NCBI GenBank assembly: GCA_002450335.1
Contig: DJZB01000014.1
Location: 3,382-13,660, forward strand
DNA length: 10,279 nucleotides
Direction of reading: 5' to 3'
DNA from: Rhodobiaceae bacterium UBA6963
GTDB lineage: Bacteria; Pseudomonadota; Alphaproteobacteria; RS24
In this document: piece by piece, positions 1 through 5,951 of the stretch
Layout of the letters: the number at the start of each line of letters is the position of its first letter
Position numbering within the stretch: position 1 is the first letter of the stretch
Made by a program: the position numbers and the translations under genes
Notes under the pieces: generated by a model
Seen by the model: the letters and a program-made list of their open reading frames with translations, nothing else
What the model was told of the DNA's origin: nothing
Database searches by the model: none

Positions 1-759
1 TAACATTGCGGCGACAATGCCAAGGACTTCCCAGTCATTAAGACGGTCATCGCCATCCTGCGCTTCAAGCAGAACACCGATAAAGTCATCCCCCGGCGAG
101 TCAGCCGCGCGACGTTCAGCGATGAGCCCTTGCAACATTGCGACACCAGCCAATGCAGTTTTTAGCAGTTCCGCTCGGTCCTCAGGTGAAGTTGTGAAAC
201 CATTATAGCGCACCATCGCCCATCCAAGCTTATCAAAAATTTCTGAATTCTCAGATGGAATGCCAACAAGGCGTGCAATAGAGCGCCTCGGAATTTCAAC
301 TGCCAATGTTGAAGAAACGTCAAAGACGTCTTCATTGGCAACTTTATCGAAAGTCTCGGAAACAATATCAACAATGCCTGCCATAATTTTATCGGTCTGA
401 CTCATTGAAAAGGCTTTAGCCGCCAACCGGCGCACACGCCGGTGGGCGAGGCGATCAAGACGGAACAGGCTGTTATCCAGCATGATTTCAAAATCATTTT
501 TGTCTTCATCCATGGTCGGGGGTGGCGCAAATTTCCAGTTCATAAAATCCGGTGTGAGGCGCTCATCCGCCAGAATTGTTTTGCAAAGTTGATGTGATGT
601 GACAATCCAAGCTTGCCAAGGATCATACCAGCCTATCCGCTGGTCAGTGCCCTCAAAAAGTTCGTTCACAACATCGCGGTAATTATTCAGATATTCTTCA
701 GATTGCGGTGTGTAGAGCTTCTGAAAATCTGTTGCTGAGCCGTCATTGTTTTCAAGCAT
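1..759 (-). CDS. Cytochrome P450, N-terminal part (cut by window edge)
   Basis: This is a heme-thiolate monooxygenase of the soluble bacterial class, which inserts one oxygen atom into a hydrophobic substrate using electrons from a ferredoxin and its reductase. The first 253 codons are present; the rest, including the I-helix AG-x-D-T, ExxR and Cys heme-ligand motifs, would lie left of position 1. Visible P450 signatures are the C-helix block at residues 100-118 (H106, R110 and the 'RRLAAKAFS' run) and the pre-I-helix 'SPGDDFIGVLL' near residue 220. The ATG at 759 was chosen because GGAGGGA sits four bases upstream. The gene follows the Rieske oxygenase gene in the same direction after 107 bases, so it may share its transcript or have its own promoter. 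The family is clear. The substrate cannot be told, although the soluble, membrane-anchor-free N-terminus fits sterol, terpene and fatty-acid P450s. Confidence 0.9.
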   Translation of the reverse strand, partial: MLENNDGSATDFQKLYTPQSEEYLNNYRDVVNELFEGTDQRIGWYDPWQAWIVTSHQLCKTILADERLTPDFMNWKFAPPPTMDEDKNDFEIMLDNSLFRLDRLAHRRVRRLAAKAFSMSQTDKIMAGIVDIVSETFDKVANEDVFDVSSTLAVEIPRRSIARLVGIPSENSEIFDKLGWAMVRYNGFTTSPEDRAELLKTALAGVAMLQGLIAERRAADSPGDDFIGVLLEAQDGDDRLNDWEVLGIVAAML

Positions 760-794
760 GTCGTCCCTCCATTCATGCAGAAATTTTACTTTAA

Positions 795-807
795 CGAATC
801 CGGTTCG
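795..807. promoter_or_regulatory. Imperfect inverted repeat upstream of the P450 gene
   Basis: The sequence CGAATCCGGTTCG has arms CGAA/TTCG around a near-symmetric CCGG core, with one mismatched pair. It lies 36 bases upstream of the P450 start codon, in the 107-base gap after the Rieske gene. The position would suit a regulator site, but the repeat is short and could be chance. No convincing -35/-10 pair was found here. Confidence 0.2.
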
Positions 808-866
808 GAAATAAACCAAAATTATGCATCTTATGATTATGGTTTAACCTACTTCTATCAATCGTT

Positions 867-1997
867 TTATTTTGTCGATTGAGCCCAGACCCGGTGCCAG
901 AATTGAAGTAGGGCTTCGTTCTTCCCTAAAATGAGATTTTTGCGAGACGCCTCCAGTCCTTTCTGGCATTGAATGGCGGCCACGAGATCTTCTTCTTCAA
1001 AAACTTTTCCGCCAAATTCATAACCGCTTCTGGCTTCAGCTTCATCTGTTTCAGGATGCGCTAAACCGACATAGGAGATACGCGTATGGTCGGGTCTTTC
1101 CCCCGGTTCGGCTCTAATCATTTGTGCGCCAGAGGCATTTAGTATCAACATCACGCCTGGAAAAAGCGTGTAGGTGCATGATCCCTCAATTTTTTCAGGC
1201 CAGTCTTTTTCTTCAATTTCATTTAGCCGTCCAATCGACATCCACGGAAAGGCCCAGCGACTACATCGGTCATAAGCATCGAAGATGGACGTTTCAGCAA
1301 GTATCTGGGCAACTGTGTCGCGGTGAAGCACCGGAAAATGATAACTTTCAAGGCTGAGGTCATTTATCAGTTTCCAGTTTGCGGCGACGTCAAATTCTTT
1401 GCGCTCAAGCGCCTTATAGGTTTTGAGGTTATAATTTTGGAGTTCTGAGGCAAGTGGCTCATATCCCGCATCCGCAGGTTCTACGTCGATATCATTTTTT
1501 AGTCCGATTATCACCACCCCGCAGGTTTCCGACACAGGCAATTCAGTAAGCGCAAAGTCAGATTTATTATCGGATGTATCGGAGTGAAAGCATGCTTCTT
1601 GAGGGCGGCTGACAACATTACCGTCAGGGTCAAAAGACCAGCCATGAAATCTGCAAGTAAATAAATTTTTATGCCCATCCCCATCGGCAAGTTTTCCGCC
1701 CCGATGCGTACAGGCATTTATGAAGGCTTTTAAAGCACCTTTTTTATTCCGCACCAATAAGACGGGAATGTTTAAAACTTCCAGTGCTAGAAAGCTGTTT
1801 GGGTCAGGAATTTCAGCTGAGAAGGCTATGGGTTGAGGCGCGTTGAGATAGAGTGATGTTTTTTCGCGCTCAAAAAGTGCGTCATCAAAAAAGATATCGG
1901 CCTTGAGGCGCGTGGGTGTCTCTGCAAAATCAGACACCCCATCCATAAAGTTTGCCAGCAGACGACGATTCAAGTCTTTGGCGGTTTTCTTGTCCAT
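867..1997 (-). CDS. Rieske non-heme iron oxygenase, alpha subunit
   Basis: This is the 376-aa terminal oxygenase component of a Rieske-type aromatic-ring or aliphatic hydroxylating system. Electrons pass from a [2Fe-2S] Rieske cluster to a mononuclear iron that activates O2. The N-terminal Rieske domain has the full ligand set C96-x-H98 and C115-x2-H118, spaced 16 residues apart. The catalytic domain has the E217-x2-H220-x4-H225 motif within 'NDLSLESYHFPVLHRD', and D337 in 'EEEDLVAAIQ' is the likely third iron ligand. Length is a little below the usual 400-450 aa. A GGAGG eight bases before the ATG at 1997 fixes the start. It lies 58 bases downstream of the sterol-desaturase-like gene and 107 bases upstream of the P450 gene, all in one direction. 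No beta subunit, ferredoxin or reductase gene is present, so electron partners must be encoded elsewhere. The substrate is not deducible. Confidence 0.93.
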   Translation of the reverse strand: MDKKTAKDLNRRLLANFMDGVSDFAETPTRLKADIFFDDALFEREKTSLYLNAPQPIAFSAEIPDPNSFLALEVLNIPVLLVRNKKGALKAFINACTHRGGKLADGDGHKNLFTCRFHGWSFDPDGNVVSRPQEACFHSDTSDNKSDFALTELPVSETCGVVIIGLKNDIDVEPADAGYEPLASELQNYNLKTYKALERKEFDVAANWKLINDLSLESYHFPVLHRDTVAQILAETSIFDAYDRCSRWAFPWMSIGRLNEIEEKDWPEKIEGSCTYTLFPGVMLILNASGAQMIRAEPGERPDHTRISYVGLAHPETDEAEARSGYEFGGKVFEEEDLVAAIQCQKGLEASRKNLILGKNEALLQFWHRVWAQSTK

Positions 1998-2032
1998 GTA
2001 ACAGAACCTCCACCCGGTACATTTGGGAATTC

Positions 2033-2044
2033 TACCCTAGGGTA
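2033..2044. promoter_or_regulatory. Perfect 12-bp palindrome between two oxygenase genes
   Basis: TACCCTAGGGTA is a perfect palindrome in the 58-base gap between the sterol-desaturase-like gene (stop at 2056) and the Rieske gene (start at 1997). Its TACCC/GGGTA arms match the core of the CsoR-type operator at 3123-3143, but the arms are separated by 2 bases instead of 5-6. It could be an operator for the Rieske-P450 part of the unit or a chance palindrome. Confidence 0.35.
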
Positions 2045-2055
2045 AAGGGTGATGA

Positions 2056-2985
2056 CTATACAAACATTTTTGCTTTCACAGAGGCGAGATGAACGCCGGC
2101 AGCTTTTTTAATATCAAGAGAGGTTTGCCTTGAGCCGTCATGACTCCAGCCGGGTGGAGCAAATATATAAAGTAGACGTTCACGCAGACTGAGGTCACGA
2201 CGCGTTATGTCTTTGGCAATACCCAGATATTCATGAATAAAAATACGAAATGGGTTGTAGGTTTCAAAATCTTTCACCAGCCCATAATCGGGGCGTTCCT
2301 CTAAATCTTCAGGAACAAATGTGCTGAACATCTTGTCCCAGATGATTAGTGTGCCGGCATAATTGGCATCGAGATATTTTGGGTTTTTGCCGTGATGCAC
2401 GCGGTGATGTGACGGCGTGTTGAACACGGCCTCAAACCAACGGGGCATGCGGTCGACAGTCTCGGTATGCAAGAAGAACTGATAGACAGCATTTAAACCG
2501 CCGCAAAAAATAACCATGAGCGGGTCAAAACCAATAAGCACAAGCGGGATTTTCAGAACAGTTGTGCCTGTAAAATGCTTCGTCCATCCTTGGCGGAGGG
2601 CAACGGCAAATGAAAATCTTTGGCTTGAGTGATGAATAATATGCATCGCCCATGGCCAGCGGCAACGATGTGCAATCCGGTGGTGAAGGTAGTAGCGCAA
2701 ATCATCAAGAATGAAACAGGCAATGAGTGTTGAAACAGTAAGGGGCAGGGCATGTGTTTGGAATTGTTGCGCCCAGACCAACATAGCCAGTGTGAGAAAA
2801 GCGGCTGCGCCATTTGATAGCAGACTGACCACGCCCATAAAAATACTGATAGCATCATCTCGTGCCCCAAGCTGTCCGGGGCGTTTGAAATACTTAATTG
2901 CCAGCACTTCAATCAAGATGAAAGCAAAATAAATAGGCGCGGCGACATATAAAATGTCCAATGAAATTAATGACTCTAGGGTCAT
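2056..2985 (-). CDS. Sterol desaturase / fatty acid hydroxylase family membrane di-iron enzyme
   Basis: This is a 309-aa integral membrane oxygenase of the FA_hydroxylase family, which includes sterol desaturases, C-4 sterol methyl oxidases and alkylglycerol monooxygenase-like proteins. Members bind two irons through clustered histidines on the cytosolic face and hydroxylate or desaturate lipids. The histidine boxes are H101-H102-x3-H106, H115-x2-H118-H119, H173, and H193-H194-x2-H197-H198. Hydrophobic stretches lie at about residues 12-30, 46-72, 80-95 and 145-172. The ATG at 2985 has GGAGGG five bases upstream. It is the first gene of the leftward set with the Rieske oxygenase and P450, and diverges from the metal module across a 148-base gap. 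The family is secure. Sterol, hopanoid, carotenoid or ether-lipid substrates are all possible. Confidence 0.92.
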   Translation of the reverse strand: MTLESLISLDILYVAAPIYFAFILIEVLAIKYFKRPGQLGARDDAISIFMGVVSLLSNGAAAFLTLAMLVWAQQFQTHALPLTVSTLIACFILDDLRYYLHHRIAHRCRWPWAMHIIHHSSQRFSFAVALRQGWTKHFTGTTVLKIPLVLIGFDPLMVIFCGGLNAVYQFFLHTETVDRMPRWFEAVFNTPSHHRVHHGKNPKYLDANYAGTLIIWDKMFSTFVPEDLEERPDYGLVKDFETYNPFRIFIHEYLGIAKDITRRDLSLRERLLYIFAPPGWSHDGSRQTSLDIKKAAGVHLASVKAKMFV

Positions 2986-3098
2986 ACACCCTCCACAACA
3001 ACGCCTTTAGGTTAATACAAGAATGAGAAAACTGAAATATTAGTTATTAAATATCTCAAAATTCAGATTTGTTACATAATGAAAAAGTAATCTTATCT

Positions 3099-3126
3099 TT
3101 GACATTAATGTATCTTACTTTAGTAT
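3099..3126 (+). promoter_or_regulatory. Sigma70-type promoter of the metal module
   Basis: A consensus -35 box TTGACA (3099-3104) is followed after 16 bases by TAGTAT (3121-3126), a 4/6 match to the -10 consensus. Seven bases after the -10 box is the A of the ATG at 3134, so transcription is predicted to begin at or next to the first start codon. The -35 box overlaps a perfect 10-bp palindrome, ACATTAATGT (3102-3111). The -10 box runs into the CsoR-type operator, so a bound repressor would block RNA polymerase directly. Confidence 0.6.
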
Positions 3127-3143
3127 ACCCCCCATGGGTATAC
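3123..3143. promoter_or_regulatory. CsoR/RcnR/FrmR-type metal-responsive operator
   Basis: Eight-base arms GTATACCC (3123-3130) and GGGTATAC (3136-3143) form a perfect inverted repeat around CCCAT. The left arm continues into a run of six C. A/T-flanked G/C tracts of the TATACCCC...GGGTATA kind are the known operator type of the CsoR/RcnR/FrmR/InrS family, and a gene for such a regulator ends this operon at 4840. The operator covers the end of the -10 box, the predicted transcription start and the start codon at 3134. Inference: the apo-repressor shuts the operon off, and metal binding releases it. Confidence 0.75.
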
Positions 3144-3745
3144 GAGTTTGTATTTTATCTCTGATTTTAACTTTTGCCTTAACGACGATGTCGGGCGCGC
3201 GCCCCGTTTCATATACAGGCGGTTCAACGATGATGTATTTCTCGGATAACCTGAAAGAGTCTGTCTATTATCATTACTCACCGTCTTATAAATATTCCCT
3301 TGGGCTGGAATGGCTTAAAGACAAAGTGCAAAATGAAAATTATGCATATCTTCGCTATACGCATTTAATGAACAGAAAAAACACAAAGAATTCGCAGCGC
3401 AATTTATATTTTCAATCCGGCATCAGCTCCAAGGGCCTAAACAAAAACTTTATCGGCATGCACGGCGATTGGGAAACGCGCCGAGTTTTCGCGGGCTTTG
3501 GTCTCAAGCATGTGCAGGCAGACGTGAAAGATTATACTGAGGAATATATCCAACTGGGTCTGGCACCATATTTGGGAGATTATGGCGATTTGCATACCTG
3601 GATCTTGATTAAGACAAAAAGAAACAGCCTGACGAATGAATGGAACAGCTATCCTGTTCTCAAATTGTTTAAGGGCAATTTTATGGTTGAACTTGGTTAT
3701 GACGAGAATGATGAATGGGATGCCCATCTCATGTATCGCTTTTAG
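3134..3745 (+). CDS. Secreted protein, probable small outer-membrane beta-barrel, first gene of metal module
   Basis: This 203-aa protein has no assigned function that I can name. Residues 1-22 form a signal peptide (short Arg-containing n-region, hydrophobic ILSLILTFALTT, small residues before ARP). The mature part opens with a 'SYTGGSTMMYFSDN' block. It continues as alternating aromatic/polar stretches typical of antiparallel strands, for example 'ESVYYHYSPSYKYSLGLEW', 'YAYLRYTHLM' and 'RRVFAGFGLKHV', and ends in 'AHLMYRF'. A C-terminal Phe with alternating aromatics is the usual recognition signal for outer-membrane barrels, and the size suits about eight strands. There are few cysteines and no His cluster. 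The ATG at 3134 lies inside the CsoR-type operator and has no Shine-Dalgarno sequence, so it is probably translated from a leaderless mRNA; the next ATG (3188) would destroy the signal peptide. The 9-base gap to the HMA gene implies a joint metal role. From memory, similar 'SYxGGxT' proteins occur beside CsoR genes elsewhere, but this is unverified. Confidence 0.8.
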   Translation: MGIRVCILSLILTFALTTMSGARPVSYTGGSTMMYFSDNLKESVYYHYSPSYKYSLGLEWLKDKVQNENYAYLRYTHLMNRKNTKNSQRNLYFQSGISSKGLNKNFIGMHGDWETRRVFAGFGLKHVQADVKDYTEEYIQLGLAPYLGDYGDLHTWILIKTKRNSLTNEWNSYPVLKLFKGNFMVELGYDENDEWDAHLMYRF

Positions 3746-3754
3746 GAGAGTGTC

Positions 3755-4168
3755 ATGAAAAAAATTATTATATCATTACTATTATTGCCTTCACTCGCCC
3801 TGGCAGGCGAGCTTGAGCATGAAATGCATCATAACCATGACGAGCACGAAAACCATTTGCATGAAATGGTTGATGGGCAAGAGTTCCAACTTGATAAGGA
3901 AAAGTTTAATAAGTTTGTGTCTGGACTTTCAAATGCTCAAATTGCTGTTTTAAGCGTGCAAGGCATGGTTTGTGATTTTTGCGCACGTGGGATTGAGAAA
4001 ACATTTAAGAAGGATGTAGGATATCTCAACATTGATGTTGACCTTACCCATGGTAAAGTTTTGATTGCCTATGACATGTCAGTGCTCATAGACAAATCTG
4101 ATGTTGAGAAAAAGATTTTGTCTAACGGACAGAATTTGGTGGATATGCAGATTTTGAGTATTCCATGA
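3755..4168 (+). CDS. Secreted His-rich protein with heavy-metal-associated (HMA) domain
   Basis: This 137-aa protein is predicted to be a periplasmic metal-binding protein. The signal peptide is residues 1-17 (MKK, then IIISLLLLPSLALA, cleavage before GE). A flexible His-rich segment follows, with seven His between residues 22 and 36. The C-terminal part (about 62-137) is an HMA ferredoxin-like fold as in MerP, CopZ and P-type ATPase N-domains, with 'GMVCDFC' giving C73 and C76 as the soft-metal site. Unlike classical MerP (about 90 aa) it carries the extra His-rich arm and a linker. The Shine-Dalgarno AGGAG overlaps the stop codon of the preceding gene, and the ATG follows nine bases after that stop. 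It sits between a probable outer-membrane protein and a MerT-like membrane protein, which suggests it hands metal across the periplasm. Cu, Ni/Co or Hg are possible; the His plus Cys mix favours Cu or Ni. Confidence 0.9.
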   Translation: MKKIIISLLLLPSLALAGELEHEMHHNHDEHENHLHEMVDGQEFQLDKEKFNKFVSGLSNAQIAVLSVQGMVCDFCARGIEKTFKKDVGYLNIDVDLTHGKVLIAYDMSVLIDKSDVEKKILSNGQNLVDMQILSIP

Positions 4169-4199
4169 TTTCTTTTTTATAACAAAGCAAGCACCGGTC

Positions 4200-4565
4200 A
4201 TGAAAGATAAGACAGCAAACTTTTTTTCATTATTTGCATCAACATCGACTTTGGTGTGTTGTGCTTTGCCGGCAGTATTCGTCGCATTGGGAGCAGGGGC
4301 CAGTTTTGCCAGCCTATTGAGTGTTTTCCCGGTTCTCATAGTTTTATCAAAATATAAAATTTTGATAACTATAATCGCACTCTTGATGATTGGAGCTGCG
4401 GGGGTCATTAATTATAAAACCTATTATATGCCGTGCCCCATTGACCCCGTTGAGGGGAGGCTGTGTCTGCAAACCCGTCGGCGGTCACGCTATCTGTATT
4501 ATGTTTCTGTTTTTATTTTCCTGTTTGCCACAGTATTTACATATCTAATCCCGAGATTTTTCTAG
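4200..4565 (+). CDS. MerT-like small inner-membrane metal transport protein
   Basis: This 121-aa membrane protein has about three helices (residues 16-48, 53-71 and 98-118). A vicinal pair C20-C21 in 'STLVCCALPAVFVALGAG' lies in the first helix. Two further cysteines, C79 ('YYMPCP') and C89, lie in the loop before the last helix, next to a basic RRRSR stretch. This layout matches MerT, where a Cys pair in helix 1 receives Hg(II) from MerP and a second pair in the helix 2-3 loop passes it inward. Homology to MerT is suggested by pattern, not proven. The gene lies 31 bases after the HMA gene. No clear ribosome site precedes the ATG, but the next in-frame start would remove the first helix. The TAG stop overlaps the ribosome site of the regulator gene. 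It most likely moves a soft metal across the inner membrane, direction unknown. Confidence 0.82.
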   Translation: MKDKTANFFSLFASTSTLVCCALPAVFVALGAGASFASLLSVFPVLIVLSKYKILITIIALLMIGAAGVINYKTYYMPCPIDPVEGRLCLQTRRRSRYLYYVSVFIFLFATVFTYLIPRFF

Positions 4566-4576
4566 AGGTGAATTCA

Positions 4577-4840
4577 ATGCACAACCATCCATGCCATGCA
4601 GACCATCTGCCAAGCCTCAGACGTGTTGAGGGACAAATCCGAGGTGTCGCCAAATTGGTAGAAAATAAAGAATACTGCATTGATATACTTAATCAGCTCA
4701 AAGCTGCAAAAAAGGCAATAGCTTCTGTAGAAGCAAAGATTCTGGAAACTCATATTCGTAATTGTGTCCAGCAGGCATTTGCTGATGAAGCAGATTTGGA
4801 AGAGAAAATAGCTGAAGTTACAAAGCTTCTGAAAAGATAA
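4577..4840 (+). CDS. CsoR/RcnR-family metal-sensing transcriptional repressor
   Basis: This is an 87-aa all-helical regulator of the CsoR/RcnR/FrmR family (DUF156), which binds G/C-tract operators as a tetramer and lets go when it binds metal. The core 'LRRVEGQIRGV' (residues 14-24) is the family hallmark. Ligands C34, H59 and C63 have the 25- and 4-residue spacing of the Cu(I) sensor CsoR (Cys-His-Cys). The N-terminus is rich in potential ligands (H2, H4, C6, H7, H10). In a gap-free alignment made by eye H2 falls at the position of RcnR His3, so an InrS-like His-Cys-His-Cys nickel site is also possible. The start is the ATG at 4577, with AGAGGTG beginning in the previous stop codon; an upstream ATG at 4463 in the same frame lies inside the MerT-like gene and lacks family similarity. 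As last gene of the operon it probably autoregulates through the operator at 3123-3143. Confidence 0.93.
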   Translation: MHNHPCHADHLPSLRRVEGQIRGVAKLVENKEYCIDILNQLKAAKKAIASVEAKILETHIRNCVQQAFADEADLEEKIAEVTKLLKR

Positions 4841-4875
4841 AAATATCTTGCCTAAGCCGGATAGCCGTGTACCCC

Positions 4876-4884
4876 TGATATAAC
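4876..4884 (+). promoter_or_regulatory. Possible extended -10 promoter for the PAP2 gene
   Basis: TGATATAAC is an extended -10 element (TG-n-TATAAC) in the 96-base gap after the regulator gene. No good -35 box lies 17 bases upstream. Transcription would start near 4891, giving a leader of about 46 bases that contains the strong ribosome site GGGGAGGGG (4925-4933). Confidence 0.35.
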
Positions 4885-4936
4885 TTGATTTAAACTTAAC
4901 CGGTTTCATATCGAGGATGCCTTTGGGGAGGGGATA

Positions 4937-5839
4937 ATGACAATAATGAACGACCTAAGCTGGGTGCCGGCTTTGCGCACTGACGTGCTAACTTTACTGT
5001 TCACCAATGTGACGTTGCTTGGTTATCAGGTTTTCCTGTTTCTTTTCCTCTCATTCGGGTTTTACTTCTGGCGCACCAAAGCTTTTTATCAGGCTGGGCT
5101 GCTACTGTTTTTAACCGCAGGTATAAATCTATTTTTGAAAGATTTTTATCAGGACCCGCGTCCGGATGCGATTTATGCGTTGGATAACAAGACAGGCAAT
5201 TCTTTCGGCTGGCCTAGTGGTCACGCGCAAATGGCGATTGTTTTATGGGGCTGGTTGGCGCTGCAGGTTGAAAAAACATGGCTCAAGACAAGCCTCTGGA
5301 CAGTCGCGGCGCTGATATGCATGAGCCGAATTTATTTAGGCGTACATGATATTGGTGATGTGCTTGGCGGGGTCACGCTGGGAGCATTTACGCTCTATGC
5401 TTGGGTCAAGCTGGATGTTGCAAATCGCCTCATTACAGCGTTGGAGTCTTATGGGTTGCCGCGGTTGGTCTTGGTGCTTTTAGGTGTGCAGGTTATTTAT
5501 ATGGGAATGCATTTTGGCGGCACACTTGATTTTGTCGGATCATGGATGTGGGGTCTCATGATGGGTTGGTTTGTGGGGCATGAACTGGATGCGCGTCGGG
5601 GTGTTGAACTTCAAGGGCATCTCATCGCGCGGTTTGGGATATGTGCAGTTGGTGCCGCACTGGTATTTGGTGCGTTAATAATCTCGGGCCGTGTGCTTGG
5701 CCTTGCGGATGACACGATTACTGGAGATATCCTTGCGCCATATGGTTCAGGCGTAGCCTTTGGGCTGGTCATGTCGCTGGTTATTCCATGGCTTATTAGG
5801 CTTCTTCCATTTGGACATTCAGGGCCGGAGGGTGTGTAA
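4937..5839 (+). CDS. PAP2-family membrane phosphatase
   Basis: This is a 300-aa integral membrane phosphatase of the type 2 phosphatidic acid phosphatase family, which removes phosphate from lipid phosphates such as phosphatidate, undecaprenyl pyrophosphate or phosphatidylglycerol phosphate at the periplasmic face. All three catalytic motifs are intact: K68-x6-R75-P76, P93-S94-G95-H96 and S130-R131-x5-H137-x3-D141. The PAP2 core occupies about residues 30-160. A further 140 residues with about four hydrophobic segments follow, which makes the protein longer than the common 200-240 aa form. The ATG at 4937 has GGGGAGGGG starting 12 bases upstream. The same direction as the metal operon, 96 bases away, could allow read-through, but a separate role in lipid recycling is more likely. 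The exact substrate cannot be read from the sequence. Confidence 0.93.
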   Translation: MTIMNDLSWVPALRTDVLTLLFTNVTLLGYQVFLFLFLSFGFYFWRTKAFYQAGLLLFLTAGINLFLKDFYQDPRPDAIYALDNKTGNSFGWPSGHAQMAIVLWGWLALQVEKTWLKTSLWTVAALICMSRIYLGVHDIGDVLGGVTLGAFTLYAWVKLDVANRLITALESYGLPRLVLVLLGVQVIYMGMHFGGTLDFVGSWMWGLMMGWFVGHELDARRGVELQGHLIARFGICAVGAALVFGALIISGRVLGLADDTITGDILAPYGSGVAFGLVMSLVIPWLIRLLPFGHSGPEGV

Positions 5840-5951
5840 TTTAGACCTTAAATATAAATTAATAAAAATGGCGGGGTGTGAAAATATAAGTCTCCATAGA
5901 TTATTTTGAGCCGGTCTGCGCAATTATTTCTGTGGGGTAAAGGGGGGCGAT

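Noticed and set aside
4463..4576. Longer start (ATG at 4463) for the CsoR-type regulator
   Set aside because: It lies inside the MerT-like gene, encodes residues unlike the family, and the ATG at 4577 has its own ribosome site and the normal family length.
3134..4840. Classical mercury resistance (mer) operon
   Set aside because: MerA and MerR are absent, the regulator is CsoR-type, and the HMA protein has a His-rich arm unlike typical MerP; only the MerT-like layout is shared.
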